Notes: generated by a model not told the origin, from the letters alone. Counted from the stretch's first letter, positions 8,960 to 17,547 are shown. The stretch is DNA of 64,000 nt from Salimicrobium humidisoli (GCF_002295105.1 NZ_NSGH01000007.1:1-64000), one strand, 5' to 3'. Numbers and translations are program-made.

Positions 8960-9134
8960 TAATTAATGTAAAGCGCCAGGACTGCAGAACAGGATGTTTT
9001 ATCTGCAGTTGACGAGGTGGAGGTTCATCGAGATCATTCGGCGGATACCTCCCGGTTGCCGACATTTCAACCGACTGTTTCTGTGCTAAACCGTAGAGGC
9101 GACTCTTCGTCCAACGCGCAGGGACAAAATGTTC
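8960..9134 (+). ncRNA. glmS ribozyme (GlcN6P-responsive self-cleaving leader)
   Basis: The glmS ribozyme core is clear. AAGCGCC at 8971-8977 holds the cleavage position (between A8972 and G8973). The catalytic segment GACGAGGTGGAGGTTCATCG follows at about 9010-9029, then CGGCGGATACCTCCCGG, and the P4 and P4.1 hairpins finish near 9134. Glucosamine-6-phosphate acts as the cofactor for cleavage, which destabilises the glmS mRNA, so enzyme production falls when product is plentiful. The element ends about 72 nt before the glmS start. That interval contains another GC-rich hairpin near 9151-9165. Confidence 0.93.
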
Positions 9135-9206
9135 AAAAATAACAGGGAAAGGGGCAGTCTCGCCCCTGGTGGTGGTGACTGCTCCTTATTAGAGGAGGAC
9201 ATCACA

Positions 9207-11009
9207 ATGTGTGGTATTGTAGGATATATTGGTAAGGATGACACGAAGGACATTTTGCTCGAAGGTCTTCAGAAATTGGAATATCGCGGGTATGACTCGG
9301 CAGGAATCGCTACGTTATCGGGTGAAGAGCTGCACGTTTTTAAAGTGAAGGGCAGAATTGCCGCTTTACGTGAAGAAGTGGACCCGAACGTGAAAGCGAC
9401 TCTCGGGATAGGCCACACACGCTGGGCGACGCACGGTGCGCCGAGCAAAGAGAATGCCCACCCTCACCAGAGCGACTCCGGACGCTTCACGATCGTCCAT
9501 AATGGTGTAATCGAGAACTACAACCAGATCCGTAAAGAGTACCTCGGAGACGTTGAGCTGAAGAGTGAAACGGATACAGAAATCATCGTACAGCTGATTG
9601 AACTGCTTCATCGTAAGACTGACAATACGAAAGAAGCGTTCCGTCAGGCGGTTGAACTTCTGAGCGGTTCCTACGCCCTGGCCCTTATCGACAGACGGGA
9701 CGAAGATACGATTTATGTCGCAAAAAACAAGAGCCCGCTTCTCGTAGGCCTGGGCGACGGCTTCAACATGGTCGTCAGTGACTCCATGGCCGGTCTTCAG
9801 GCTACAAACGAATTCATGGAACTTATGGATAAGGAAATTGTAATCGTGAAACGTGAAGACGTGACTGTTGAGAAACTTGACGGCACCGAGGTCGAAAGAG
9901 AGTCCTTCACCGCAGAAATCGACTCGATGGATATCGAAAAAGGAACGTATCCTCACTTTATGCTGAAAGAAGTGGATGAACAGCCGTTTGTCATCCGTAA
10001 AATCATTCAGGAGTATCAGGATGAGGACGACCGCATCAAACTCGATCCGGAAGTGCGTGAAGCAATGAAAGAATGCGACCGTATTTATATAATTGCTGCA
10101 GGAACGAGCTATCACGCCGGCCTTGTAGGTAAGCAGTTCCTGGAGAAAATGTCCGGCATTCCGACAGAGGTCCACGTAGCGAGTGAATTCTCCTACAACA
10201 TGCCGCTTCTGTCCGAGAAACCGCTTTTCGTCTTCATTTCCCAGAGCGGGGAGACGGCGGACAGTCGTTCTGTGCTCGTTCAGACGAAGAAACTGGGTCA
10301 TCCGGCACTGACGCTTACGAACGTTCCGGGCTCCACCCTTTCCCGTGAAGCGGACTACACGCTTCATCTGCATGCGGGGCCTGAGATCGCTGTAGCGTCC
10401 ACGAAAGCATATACGGCTCAAATAGCTGTCCTTGCCATCCTTGCGGTCGACACCGCCCGTGCCAAAGGTATCGAACTTGAATTCGATCCGATGCAGGAAC
10501 TCGGCATTGCAGCGAACGCCATGGAAGCATTGACAGACCAGAAGGAAGAACTTGAGAACCTGACTCGGGAATATCTTTCCACAACACGCAACTGCTTCTT
10601 CATCGGACGCAGTATCGATCATTACGTCGGCGTGGAAGGTGCTCTCAAACTGAAAGAGATCTCCTACATTCAGGCGGAAGGCTTCGCCGGTGGAGAACTG
10701 AAGCACGGAACGATTGCTTTGATCGAAGAAGGGACACCGGTGATCGCTCTTGCGACCCAGGAAAGCGTCAGCCCGTCGATCCGCGGCAACGTGCAGGAAG
10801 TGGAAGCCCGCGGAGCGAATACTCTCACCATCAGTATGAAAGGTATCGAGGAAGAGGGCGACGAGTTCGCTATTCCGAAGGTACACGATCTGCTGACGCC
10901 GCTTGCATCCGTCATTCCGTTGCAGCTGATCGCTTATTATGCAGCTCTTCACCGTGACTGTGACGTGGATAAACCGAGAAACCTTGCGAAGAGTGTAACA
11001 GTAGAATAA
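9207..11009 (+). CDS. glmS: Glutamine-fructose-6-phosphate aminotransferase (isomerizing)
   Basis: 600-residue enzyme that makes glucosamine-6-phosphate from fructose-6-phosphate and glutamine, the first step of amino-sugar synthesis. The nucleophile is Cys2 (MCGIVGYIG), exposed by Met removal, so the start must be at 9207, which has an AGAGGAGG ribosome site. An upstream in-frame ATG at 9129 lies inside the ribozyme tail and is not the start. The glutaminase domain covers about 1-220 ([16 protein letters not shown]). Two SIS isomerase domains follow ([18 protein letters not shown]), and the end [13 protein letters not shown] is standard. Confidence 0.98.
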   Translation: MCGIVGYIGKDDTKDILLEGLQKLEYRGYDSAGIATLSGEELHVFKVKGRIAALREEVDPNVKATLGIGHTRWATHGAPSKENAHPHQSDSGRFTIVHNGVIENYNQIRKEYLGDVELKSETDTEIIVQLIELLHRKTDNTKEAFRQAVELLSGSYALALIDRRDEDTIYVAKNKSPLLVGLGDGFNMVVSDSMAGLQATNEFMELMDKEIVIVKREDVTVEKLDGTEVERESFTAEIDSMDIEKGTYPHFMLKEVDEQPFVIRKIIQEYQDEDDRIKLDPEVREAMKECDRIYIIAAGTSYHAGLVGKQFLEKMSGIPTEVHVASEFSYNMPLLSEKPLFVFISQSGETADSRSVLVQTKKLGHPALTLTNVPGSTLSREADYTLHLHAGPEIAVASTKAYTAQIAVLAILAVDTARAKGIELEFDPMQELGIAANAMEALTDQKEELENLTREYLSTTRNCFFIGRSIDHYVGVEGALKLKEISYIQAEGFAGGELKHGTIALIEEGTPVIALATQESVSPSIRGNVQEVEARGANTLTISMKGIEEEGDEFAIPKVHDLLTPLASVIPLQLIAYYAALHRDCDVDKPRNLAKSVTVE

Positions 11010-11015
11010 TAGACA

Positions 11016-11053
11016 AACCCCCGTTATTTTCCGAGGAGAATAACGGGGGTTTT
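11016..11053 (+). terminator. Intrinsic terminator after glmS
   Basis: A 13-bp perfect stem AACCCCCGTTATT with its complement, 10-nt loop, then TTTTG. It lies 6 nt after the stop. Confidence 0.9.
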
Positions 11054-11156
11054 GTGTAGGCAAAAGACTCATAAAGACTTTTCCTCGCAAAAAAAGAAGG
11101 TGCGCACACGTCGATGACGAATTATAGAGAAAAGCAGGAAAAAGGAGGAAGTTATC

Positions 11157-12293
11157 ATGAGAGAAGTAGTTATCGTGGAAGCTCTGCGCACAGCTGTCGG
11201 AAAAAGAAAAGGGAATCTCGGTAATATGAGGGCGGATGAGCTCGCGTCCAAAACGCTTGAAGGGCTGATGGAGCGTTCCGGAGTGCTGCCGGAGGAAGTG
11301 GAGGACGTCATACTGGGAGCCGTCACACAGACCGGAGAGCAGGCGGGGAACGTGGCGAGAAATGCGAGTCTCATGGCAGGGTTTCCTGTTACCGTGCCCG
11401 GGGTCACCATCGACCGCCAGTGCGGGTCCAGTCAGCAGGCGGTTCATTTCGCCTCACAGGCTATTATGAGCGGAGATATGGATGTCGTAGTGGCCGGAGG
11501 CGTCGAGAGCATGACCCGGGAACCGATGTTTTCCAATTACCGGGATGTCGCTCCCAGCTCTATGCTGACGGATAGATATGAAATAGTGAATCAGGGGATT
11601 TCGGCAGAAAAAATTGCCGCAAAATGGGGTTTTTCGAGAAATGATCTGGATTCCTTCGCAGCCGCGAGTCACGAACGGGCGCTTCTGGCCCAGGAGAACG
11701 GGAGATTCGATAAAGAAATTCTTCCCCTGGAGCTGGAAGATGGGGCTGTGTTCAACAGAGACGAAGGGCCGAGGGAAGGTTCCACCACGGAAGTGCTGAA
11801 CGGACTTTCTCCCGTTTTTACCGAAGACGGAGTGATAACGGCGGGGAACGCCAGCCAGATGAGTGACGGAGCTTCCGCCGTACTGCTCATGTCACGGGAA
11901 AAGGCGGAGGAGCTCGGATTGAAGCCGAGGGCAAGGATCATAGCGAGAAGCGTTGCAGGATCCGATCCGACACTGATGCTTACAGGTCCTATCCCGGCTA
12001 CAGAGAAAGTGCTGAAAAAAGCGGGAATGACGATCGGAGATATGGATACGTATGAAGTGAATGAAGCTTTCGCTTCCGTGCCGCTGGCCTGGCTGGAAGA
12101 TACGAAAGCGGACCCTGAGAAGCTGAACGAAGACGGAGGGGCTATCGCTCTTGGTCATCCGCTCGGGGCTACCGGTACAAAACTTATGACGACGCTGCTG
12201 CACCGCCTGGAACGGACGGGAGGCAGATACGGATTACTTGCTATATGTGAAGGCGGTGGAACAGCGAACGCTACGATTATTGAGCGCCTGTAA
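11157..12293 (+). CDS. Acetyl-CoA C-acyltransferase (thiolase family)
   Basis: 378-residue thiolase, which catalyses reversible condensation of acyl-CoA units or their thiolytic cleavage. The acylated nucleophile is Cys89 in DRQCGSSQQ. The C-terminal signatures are NEAFASVPLAW, GGAIALGHPLGATG and the second cysteine in CEGGGTANATI. Length is slightly under the 390 usual for AtoB/FadA-type enzymes. The sequence cannot decide between acetoacetyl-CoA thiolase and 3-ketoacyl-CoA thiolase; there are no other beta-oxidation genes beside it. AGGAGG precedes the ATG. A DeoR-type regulator lies 65 nt downstream, behind its own repeat array. Confidence 0.9.
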   Translation: MREVVIVEALRTAVGKRKGNLGNMRADELASKTLEGLMERSGVLPEEVEDVILGAVTQTGEQAGNVARNASLMAGFPVTVPGVTIDRQCGSSQQAVHFASQAIMSGDMDVVVAGGVESMTREPMFSNYRDVAPSSMLTDRYEIVNQGISAEKIAAKWGFSRNDLDSFAAASHERALLAQENGRFDKEILPLELEDGAVFNRDEGPREGSTTEVLNGLSPVFTEDGVITAGNASQMSDGASAVLLMSREKAEELGLKPRARIIARSVAGSDPTLMLTGPIPATEKVLKKAGMTIGDMDTYEVNEAFASVPLAWLEDTKADPEKLNEDGGAIALGHPLGATGTKLMTTLLHRLERTGGRYGLLAICEGGGTANATIIERL

Positions 12294-12310
12294 CGTTTCC
12301 TATTGCACAA

Positions 12311-12350
12311 ATACTTAAAATAACTTACAATTACTTATAAATACTTAAAG
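12311..12350 (+). promoter_or_regulatory. Four tandem 10-bp repeats, probable DeoR-type operator
   Basis: Four consecutive decamers share the core ACTTA followed by A/T-rich bases: ATACTTAAAA, TAACTTACAA, TTACTTATAA and ATACTTAAAG. The 10-bp spacing places each copy on the same DNA face. The array ends 8 nt before the regulator's start codon, so binding there would block its own expression. DeoR-family proteins commonly bind repeated short motifs. Confidence 0.6.
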
Positions 12351-12358
12351 GTGATGCT

Positions 12359-13114
12359 ATGTATCAGGAAGAACGGCTGGAAGGAATTGTAGAAATGATC
12401 CGTGAACAGGGGAGAGTCCGCCTGGAAGAGATATGCTCATATTTTCAGGTGTCCCGCGATACTGCCCGAAGAGATCTTGTGAAACTGACGGAGCGCGGAG
12501 AGGTCGTTCGTATGCACGGGGGCGCCCTCCTCCCGAAATCCGGTAAGGGACGTATGGAGTACACAGACAGACTTCAGAAATTCAGTGTAGAAAAAAGAAA
12601 AATTGCCCGGGCTGCCGCCTCCCTCATTCGTGAAGGAGATTCCATCATTTTTGATACGTCCACGACTGTACAGGCCATTCCTGCCTGCATTGACGTCCCC
12701 CGGTTCACGGCCGTCACTAACTCTATTTATGCAGCGGAACTTCTGGCCGAAACGAACGCCGACATCAATCTTCTGGGCGGTCAGTTGAATAAAGAACAGC
12801 GGTTTCTTTACGGTCCTTCGGTACTTGCAAAACTGGAGGAATTTTATGCGGATAAACTGTTCGTCGGGACGTTCGGGATTTCTGAAGAAGGTCTGTCCAG
12901 TTATCATGAGGAAGATGGTTACGTGAAGAAAATGATGATGAAACGAGCGGACGAAGTGATTGTAGTAGCTGATCATTCCAAACTGGAAAAACGGGGGTTT
13001 TACACGTTCTCTTCCCTTAAAGGAGTGGATAAGGTTCTTACAGACAGGGAGCCTTCCTCTTTCATGAAGGACGTGTTTGATGAATATAACGTGGAGTGGA
13101 TAATCGCCACGTAA
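12359..13114 (+). CDS. DeoR-family transcriptional regulator
   Basis: 251-residue DeoR/GlpR-type repressor. The N-terminal winged helix (residues 1-57) contains VRLEEICSYFQVSRDTARRD and the family hallmark EVVRMHGGAL. The C-terminal DeoRC sensor domain (about 75-235) resembles ribose-5-phosphate isomerase and normally binds a phosphorylated sugar; GGQLNKEQRFLYG and DHSKLEKRGF are visible. No sugar-catabolic operon adjoins it, so its inducer and targets are unknown. A GGTGATG ribosome site overlaps the last unit of a tandem repeat array that is its likely operator. Confidence 0.88.
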   Translation: MYQEERLEGIVEMIREQGRVRLEEICSYFQVSRDTARRDLVKLTERGEVVRMHGGALLPKSGKGRMEYTDRLQKFSVEKRKIARAAASLIREGDSIIFDTSTTVQAIPACIDVPRFTAVTNSIYAAELLAETNADINLLGGQLNKEQRFLYGPSVLAKLEEFYADKLFVGTFGISEEGLSSYHEEDGYVKKMMMKRADEVIVVADHSKLEKRGFYTFSSLKGVDKVLTDREPSSFMKDVFDEYNVEWIIAT

Positions 13115-13168
13115 AGAAGTCCGGCCGGCGTAACCTGTTCTGGGGCGTAACGGCCAGTCTTTTTTTGT
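13115..13168 (+). terminator. Probable terminator after DeoR regulator
   Basis: An imperfect stem centred on GGCCG/CGGCC, with AAG-rich flanks, ends in a T7 tract at 13159-13166. The large loop contains a direct repeat of GCGTAAC. Confidence 0.45.
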
Positions 13169-13221
13169 ATAGATGAAAGCGAATGTGTTATTGTGTAGCA
13201 AAGTCAAGGGAGGTTTCAATA

Positions 13222-14580
13222 ATGAATGAACAGGAATGGATTCTTTCTCAAAATAAGGATAAGCGTGTCGTAGAACCTTTGAGAGCCGTATATTATGAAC
13301 GTGCTCAAATAGTGGAAGCAGTGCAGGGCAGGAGTATGTATTATCTGTTTTTCTACAAAGAACAGTACGTAACAGCCGTACAGGCAAAAAAGATAAAATA
13401 CAATTCGTTCATCGGTCGTGCTTTCCGTCACGGTCTGGTATGCGAAGCTCCGCACCCGCTGATCGATCATTTGAACGGCAGTGGCCGTTTCCCGGCTTCC
13501 ACGTATAATTCACTGCTCCAGCACCTCTCCGGCAAGTATACGAACCAGGAGCAGGCGTATATCCTTACTTTTCTGGAATCCTTCCTTCCGAAAAAGAAAC
13601 TTCTCCAGGAAATCAAAACCCTTTTTTATGAAGTCCGCCGTCAGGGAAAAATGTTCCATTCCTACCGGATTATACGGCTCCTGATGGATTTCGCTCCCCG
13701 TCATCGCTTCGTAAAAGAACTATCCCATGATCTCCAGTTCCAGAAATTCGAAGAAATCTACGATCTCCCCGCGGAACAGCTATGGGAAAAAGACCCTCTG
13801 TATGCTGAAAAATACCTTTTCCACAATCGTGATGAATCTTTACTGTCCATGTTGCCAAGTGAAACCCGACTCGAATTTACAGCTTTTCTCCTTCTCCTGA
13901 TGCAGAAAAAAACCATCGTACCGGGCCAGTATGAATCCGAATTGGCCTCTGCTTTCTCTCCGGAAGAGCGGCTCCGTATACTCGAGCATGCTCTGGAACT
14001 TGTGCCGGAGGACCGGGAAGTGGAACAGCTGCTTTTTTCAGGGTATTTAGCGGCGCAAAGGCTGAATGATGCATTTCTGCTGACGGGGGAAGAAGAGATA
14101 TCTTTAAGCAGTCGGGAACGCGGGATGTTGGAAGACATACTCCTTTCAAAAAACCCGGGTCTTACCTCCCTTCCGGCGTGGGAAAGATTTCTTCGGGAAA
14201 TATTGAAACATGGTACGGAAGAGGAACCCCCTCTGCTCGAAGCTCTTATCCGCAACACTCTTCCTCATTACTCCCCCGGGGAAATCAGAGACACATTCGA
14301 CAGCAGGACGGGGGTCGAAGCGGAGGAACTGAAAGAGAAGTTATCCTTTATGGAAATGTGGGAGGAAGACCTCGACCGCATGGAAGACCTCGGAACTTTG
14401 TATTACGAATTCGACTGGAAAGAAAAAGCGCTGGAATGCTTTCAGTACGCTTCCGAAATGTCTCCGGAGAAAGTCGGGCCGGTCCAGTGGCTGGCTAAAA
14501 TTTATAAAGAACTGGGAAAAGAGAAAGAGGCGGCTTCCTATCGGGAATTGGAGAAGCAGATACGGAAACTTTCCTTGTGA
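13222..14580 (+). CDS. Uncharacterised helical protein with C-terminal TPR-like segment
   Basis: 452 residues, not recognised as a named family. The start at 13222 follows AAGGGAGG; an upstream in-frame ATG at 13183 has no such site. The N-terminal 100 residues look mixed alpha/beta, and the middle is charged helix rich in Leu and Glu. The last 60 residues (ETRLEF region aside) contain TLYYEFDWKEKALECFQYAS and a following helix pair, which fit tetratricopeptide units. No signal peptide or membrane helix is evident, so it is probably cytoplasmic. It shares no operon: a terminator precedes it and a new promoter overlaps its stop codon. Confidence 0.7.
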   Translation: MNEQEWILSQNKDKRVVEPLRAVYYERAQIVEAVQGRSMYYLFFYKEQYVTAVQAKKIKYNSFIGRAFRHGLVCEAPHPLIDHLNGSGRFPASTYNSLLQHLSGKYTNQEQAYILTFLESFLPKKKLLQEIKTLFYEVRRQGKMFHSYRIIRLLMDFAPRHRFVKELSHDLQFQKFEEIYDLPAEQLWEKDPLYAEKYLFHNRDESLLSMLPSETRLEFTAFLLLLMQKKTIVPGQYESELASAFSPEERLRILEHALELVPEDREVEQLLFSGYLAAQRLNDAFLLTGEEEISLSSRERGMLEDILLSKNPGLTSLPAWERFLREILKHGTEEEPPLLEALIRNTLPHYSPGEIRDTFDSRTGVEAEELKEKLSFMEMWEEDLDRMEDLGTLYYEFDWKEKALECFQYASEMSPEKVGPVQWLAKIYKELGKEKEAASYRELEKQIRKLSL

Positions 14581-14603
14581 GAAGAAAATAAATGGTGTAT
14601 AAT
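14575..14603 (+). promoter_or_regulatory. Promoter of the DUF4870-type gene
   Basis: TTGTGA (14575-14580), 17-nt spacer, TATAAT (14598-14603). The -35 overlaps the previous gene's stop codon. Confidence 0.65.
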
Positions 14604-14662
14604 AAACATATATTTTGAAAATTCAGTTTTTTCAAGTTTCCAAAAGGAGAGGAGTTAAAACA

Positions 14663-15019
14663 ATGGCGAATGACACACGTCCCCCGGCATCTTCCTCCAC
14701 TGGTCTTGAAGAGAACATCGGCGGTCTCCTGACGTATCTGCTCGGATTCATCACGGGAATCATTTTCCTGCTTATCGAGAAAGAGAGTTCCTTTATCCGC
14801 TTCCATGCCATGCAGTCGACTATCGTTTTCGGGGGTATTTTCATCCTCGGACTTGTCGTGGGAATGATCCCTCTCATCGGCTGGCTTATCAGTCTTCTGA
14901 TTTCCCCCGTTTCTCTGGTTCTGTGGGTTTTCCTTATGTACAAAGCCTATAACAAAGAACGCTACCATCTCCCGGTAGTCGGGGACATGGCGGAAGGTCA
15001 GGTTAAAAAGATAAAGTAA
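14663..15019 (+). CDS. Small integral membrane protein, DUF4870/Tic20-like
   Basis: 118 residues with three or four hydrophobic helices. The pattern GLEENIGGLLTYLLGFITGI, followed by LIEKESSFIRFHAMQS and a final MYKAYNKERYHLPVVGDMAE, matches DUF4870 (Tic20-like) proteins of Firmicutes. Function is not known; related proteins are small envelope proteins. The start at 14663 is preceded by AAAGGAGAGG. A bidirectional terminator lies between it and the convergent antiporter gene. Confidence 0.8.
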   Translation: MANDTRPPASSSTGLEENIGGLLTYLLGFITGIIFLLIEKESSFIRFHAMQSTIVFGGIFILGLVVGMIPLIGWLISLLISPVSLVLWVFLMYKAYNKERYHLPVVGDMAEGQVKKIK

Positions 15020-15034
15020 CTATTTCGGACTAAT

Positions 15035-15087
15035 ACAAAAACGCGTTTCCCAAAGTGTGCCTTTCGGAAAACGCGTTTGTTTTTTTG
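15035..15087. terminator. Bidirectional intrinsic terminator
   Basis: Long stem built from CAAAAACGCGTTTCC and GGAAAACGCGTTTG, with additional CAAAG/CTTTC pairing. It is flanked by an A-rich left side and a T8 right side, so it serves both convergent genes. Confidence 0.88.
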
Positions 15088-15095
15088 CCTGCATT

Positions 15096-16049
15096 TTAAA
15101 ACATGATATAAGAAGCTGTAAAGTACAGGATAATAGTTACGGCGGAAGGTATGGCATAGACGCTGACACGCTTAACGGCTGTGCGTTGCAGCGCGAAGAT
15201 GGTAAGGGCGATCATTACAAGACCGAGCAGGGCAACGGTAATGTTAGAAGGATCGGCAACGTTCAGAATAGCTTCTTTTCTGTAGAAAATGTCGGTGATG
15301 ACCAACAGCTGCAGATTGAAAAGGTTACTGCCAAGAATCGAGCCTATGGCGAGCGAGTAGTTCATAATCCGGAAAGCAGCCAGAACGGTCACCAGTTCGG
15401 GAAGAGACGTGGAAGCGGCGATCAGAAAGCTCCCGACGAAGCTTGCGTTCATTCCGGTTTCCTTGGCGATCAGATCCCCGTAGACAGCGAGAGCGCTACC
15501 CGCCACAAAAACGACCAGAGCCGCTATGATGAAGCGGGTCACCCCCTGCTTCAGAGTGATGGAAGAAGTCGGCTCGTCCGCCTCTTCTTCCGGGTTCCCG
15601 GATGTTTTCATTACAACAATGTAGATGGCGACGAGCAGATACATTTCGATTCCCACGTTGAACAGTTCCGGCGCACTTCTCCACAGAAGTGCGGCAGAAA
15701 TGAGAGCTGTCATCACGAGCCCCGTATACGCGACGGGGAGATGGGTACTCTGCTCTACGGTATTGAAAACCTTCCGTCTCCGGTAAATAAAATCGAAAAT
15801 CATGAGGATGAGGACGTTGAACACGTTACTCCCGAGCATATTTCCGACGGCTATGTCGGCATTGTCGATATAGACGGCAGTCAGACTGGTGGTCAGTTCA
15901 GGCAGAGAAGTGGCTCCGCCTATAAGCAGGGTGCCCACCATAGCTCCGCTCCACGTGGATTTCTGGGAGATGACGTCCCCGTATTTGTTTAATTGAATCG
16001 CTGCAAAAATGACGACTATCGCAGCCGCAGTGAATATGACAAAATTCAT
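15096..16049 (-). CDS. Sodium/calcium exchanger family antiporter (CaCA, YrbG-like)
   Basis: 317-residue membrane protein with about ten transmembrane helices and two inverted alpha-repeats. The repeats hold the ion-binding motifs GGATSLPELTTSL with GNMLGSNVFNVL in the first half and AASTSLPELVTVL with GSILGSNLFNLQL in the second. This is the architecture of the Ca2+:cation antiporter superfamily. It probably exports Ca2+ in exchange for Na+ or H+; the exact ion pair cannot be read from sequence. A GGAGGGTC ribosome site precedes the ATG. It is monocistronic. Confidence 0.92.
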   Translation of the reverse strand: MNFVIFTAAAIVVIFAAIQLNKYGDVISQKSTWSGAMVGTLLIGGATSLPELTTSLTAVYIDNADIAVGNMLGSNVFNVLILMIFDFIYRRRKVFNTVEQSTHLPVAYTGLVMTALISAALLWRSAPELFNVGIEMYLLVAIYIVVMKTSGNPEEEADEPTSSITLKQGVTRFIIAALVVFVAGSALAVYGDLIAKETGMNASFVGSFLIAASTSLPELVTVLAAFRIMNYSLAIGSILGSNLFNLQLLVITDIFYRKEAILNVADPSNITVALLGLVMIALTIFALQRTAVKRVSVYAIPSAVTIILYFTASYIMF

Positions 16050-16188
16050 GTTGACCCTCCTGCACTGTAGAAATAACTATTCCTAACTATAGCGAAGTGG
16101 AAAAGGAGCGTCAATTTATTAGGGAGCGGGAAAGAGCCGATTTCGTGGAAAATACAACGAAGGTTACCGGTAGAGGCTCTTCCCGTGG

Positions 16189-16212
16189 GTTCAAAATTCC
16201 ATAAACGGGTAT
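16189..16212 (+). promoter_or_regulatory. Possible sigma-B promoter
   Basis: GTTCAA (16189-16194) and GGGTAT (16207-16212), 12-nt spacer, resemble GTTTAA-N12/15-GGGTAT. A sigma-A reading of the same stretch (TTCAAA-N16-TATTAT) is also possible. Confidence 0.35.
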
Positions 16213-16245
16213 ATTATAAAGAAAGAGCCTGCAGGAGGTGGTGAC

Positions 16246-16476
16246 ATGGAGTACGAGTTCATGACGACGGAATGTGCCCTTCCCTGTTTAGTGGTATCGG
16301 ATGAAGATAACGGCAGGTATATGATTCAGAATTTCGATCGGAGCGGTGAAGTTTTCAATTCAAAAGAAGAACTTGTGACATGGATGGAGACTTTTTGGAG
16401 TCGTGATTTGATGCTGGAACCAGAAAGGTATGACGAGGTCTTACAGGAAATCAAAGAAAGCGTACTCCCTGTCTGA
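16246..16476 (+). CDS. Small acidic protein of unknown function
   Basis: 76 residues, not recognised. It has a strong ribosome site (AGGAGGTGGTGAC). The sequence is acidic, with no membrane helix and no signal peptide. Visible segments are LVVSDEDNGRYMIQNFDRSG and a helical C-terminal half ending DEVLQEIKESVLPV. The terminator stem begins inside its last codons, which supports it being a real single-gene unit. A sigma-B-like promoter upstream would make it a stress protein, but that is tentative. Confidence 0.7.
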   Translation: MEYEFMTTECALPCLVVSDEDNGRYMIQNFDRSGEVFNSKEELVTWMETFWSRDLMLEPERYDEVLQEIKESVLPV

Positions 16477-16500
16477 TGAACGGGGGTACGCTTTCTTTTG
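16455..16500 (+). terminator. Intrinsic terminator of the 76-residue gene
   Basis: Stem AAGAAAGCGTAC with its complement GTACGCTTTCTT, extended by CCC/GGG, followed by TTG-rich sequence. It overlaps the stop codon. Confidence 0.75.
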
Positions 16501-16522
16501 TTTGTATGTCTGTTCTGTCTCA

Positions 16523-16560
16523 GTCCGTGACTTCTAACCGGGCGGCTCCGCTTTTCTTTT
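16523..16560 (+). repeat. Partial copy of dispersed intergenic repeat
   Basis: GACTTCTAACCGGGCGGCTC followed by CGCTTTTCTTTT matches the right end of the repeat units at 19726-20069 and 39222-39336. Only this terminal piece is present. It touches the stop codon of the convergent NarL-type gene. Confidence 0.7.
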
Positions 16561-17188
16561 AATAATGCCGGGATTTGTACAGAGATATCGCTTCACTTCG
16601 AGTTTTTACTTTGAGTTTTTTGTACAGGGAGCTTATATAGTTTCGTACGGTTCCTTCCGAGAGATAAAGGCTTTCTGCGATCTCTTTATTTTTCATTCCT
16701 TCGGCTACACACGCAAGGACCTCATCTTCAGCTTCGGAGAGAGAGGAGAAAATATTATTGTGTTTAATGATCAGGGAACGGCGGAGGCCGGCGGCGGATT
16801 CGGCAGGAAAAACCAATTTTCCTTTTGCGCAGCCTTTTACAGTTAAAATGATGTTCTCGGCTTCCTTGTTTTTCAATAAAAAGCCGTTTGCGCCTTTTTT
16901 GAAAGCCTCAATGGCTAATTGGTCATCGTGGTAGGAAGAGAGGATGATGAAACTTGAACGGAGCTCTTCCTCTATAGCCTTCTGCATAACTTCCATTCCA
17001 TTTATACCGGGCATATCCCAGTCGAGAAGGGCGACGTCAGGTTTGTGTTGTTTCAACTGTACCAGAGCTTCCGTCCCGTCTTTTGCTACGGCGGTAACTT
17101 CTATATCTTTATCCGTGGACAAAATCGTGTGGAAACCATCGCGAATGACAGCATGATCATCAGCAACCAGTATGCGAATCGGTTTCAT
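16559..17188 (-). CDS. NarL/LuxR-type response regulator (orphan)
   Basis: 209 residues. The receiver domain (1-120) has the acidic pair DD at 10-11, phosphoacceptor Asp56 in LLDWDMPG, and Lys in FLLKNKEAE. The C-terminal GerE/LuxR helix-turn-helix (about 145-205) contains LSEAEDEVLACVAEGMKNKE and LYLSEGTVRNYISSLYKKL. No histidine kinase gene is adjacent, unlike most members of the DesR/LiaR group. A perfect palindrome 26-39 nt upstream of its start could be its own operator. Confidence 0.9.
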   Translation of the reverse strand: MKPIRILVADDHAVIRDGFHTILSTDKDIEVTAVAKDGTEALVQLKQHKPDVALLDWDMPGINGMEVMQKAIEEELRSSFIILSSYHDDQLAIEAFKKGANGFLLKNKEAENIILTVKGCAKGKLVFPAESAAGLRRSLIIKHNNIFSSLSEAEDEVLACVAEGMKNKEIAESLYLSEGTVRNYISSLYKKLKVKTRSEAISLYKSRHY

Positions 17189-17213
17189 ACATACCTCTCC
17201 CTTTTCTATTAAG

Positions 17214-17227
17214 GTTCCAGGTGGAAC
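17214..17227. promoter_or_regulatory. Palindrome GTTCCA-GG-TGGAAC upstream of the response regulator
   Basis: Perfect 6-bp arms around a 2-nt centre, within the regulator's upstream region. It is suited to a dimeric DNA-binding protein, possibly the regulator itself. Confidence 0.4.
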
Positions 17228-17346
17228 ATAGAAAATAATTACGCTTTTGCCTGGATTAAAATCAATCGTTGTTTAAATTGTCATAATTTTTGTAATACCT
17301 AGTCATATTTTATCCTAAGTAGGTTAAATTTACTAGAAAAAAACAT

Positions 17347-17475
17347 TATAATAGATATACTGAACGGAAGACTTGTGGGAGAGTCGTTTCTTCGTTCAGA
17401 AATGTTTCAGCTATTTTAACGGGAGAGTGGGAATTTGACCTTTCTCATTATTCGCCAGGGAAGGGTCTTTTTTTT
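17347..17475 (+). ncRNA. Candidate small RNA (promoter, structured body, terminator)
   Basis: A TATAAT at 17347-17352 (weak -35 TTAAAT at 17324) is followed by about 115 nt without a plausible gene, ending in a clear intrinsic terminator. The 5' part folds into a nested hairpin: CTGAACG (17360-17366) with CGTTCAG (17393-17399), and inside it GACT with AGTC. The terminator has a 10-bp stem (17437-17446 with 17458-17467, some G-U pairs) and a T8 tract. It does not match any riboswitch class I know. It might be a free-standing small RNA or an abandoned leader. Confidence 0.45.
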
Positions 17476-17500
17476 GGATTTTTTTACCACGGCCTGATGT

Positions 17501-17529
17501 TTGACACCGTTTGCAAGTGGATATAAAGT
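17501..17529 (+). promoter_or_regulatory. dhaKLM promoter with overlapping CcpA (cre) site
   Basis: TTGACA at 17501-17506 with TAAAGT at 17524-17529 (17-nt spacer). TATAAA at 17522 with 15 nt is an alternative. The bases 17501-17515 (TTGACACCGTTTGCA) match the cre consensus WTGNAANCGNWNNCW at all but one position, so CcpA would sit directly on the -35. Confidence 0.6.
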
Positions 17530-17547
17530 AAATGTATAAGTTAAAAA

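Noticed and set aside
9129-9206. Earlier ATG giving glmS a 26-residue extension
   Set aside because: GlmS needs Cys at position 2 after Met; the upstream ATG lies in the ribozyme tail without a ribosome site.
9366-11447. Very long minus-strand open frame (693 codons) opposite glmS
   Set aside because: It mirrors the strongly biased codons of glmS, starts in the thiolase gene, has no ribosome site and resembles no protein family.
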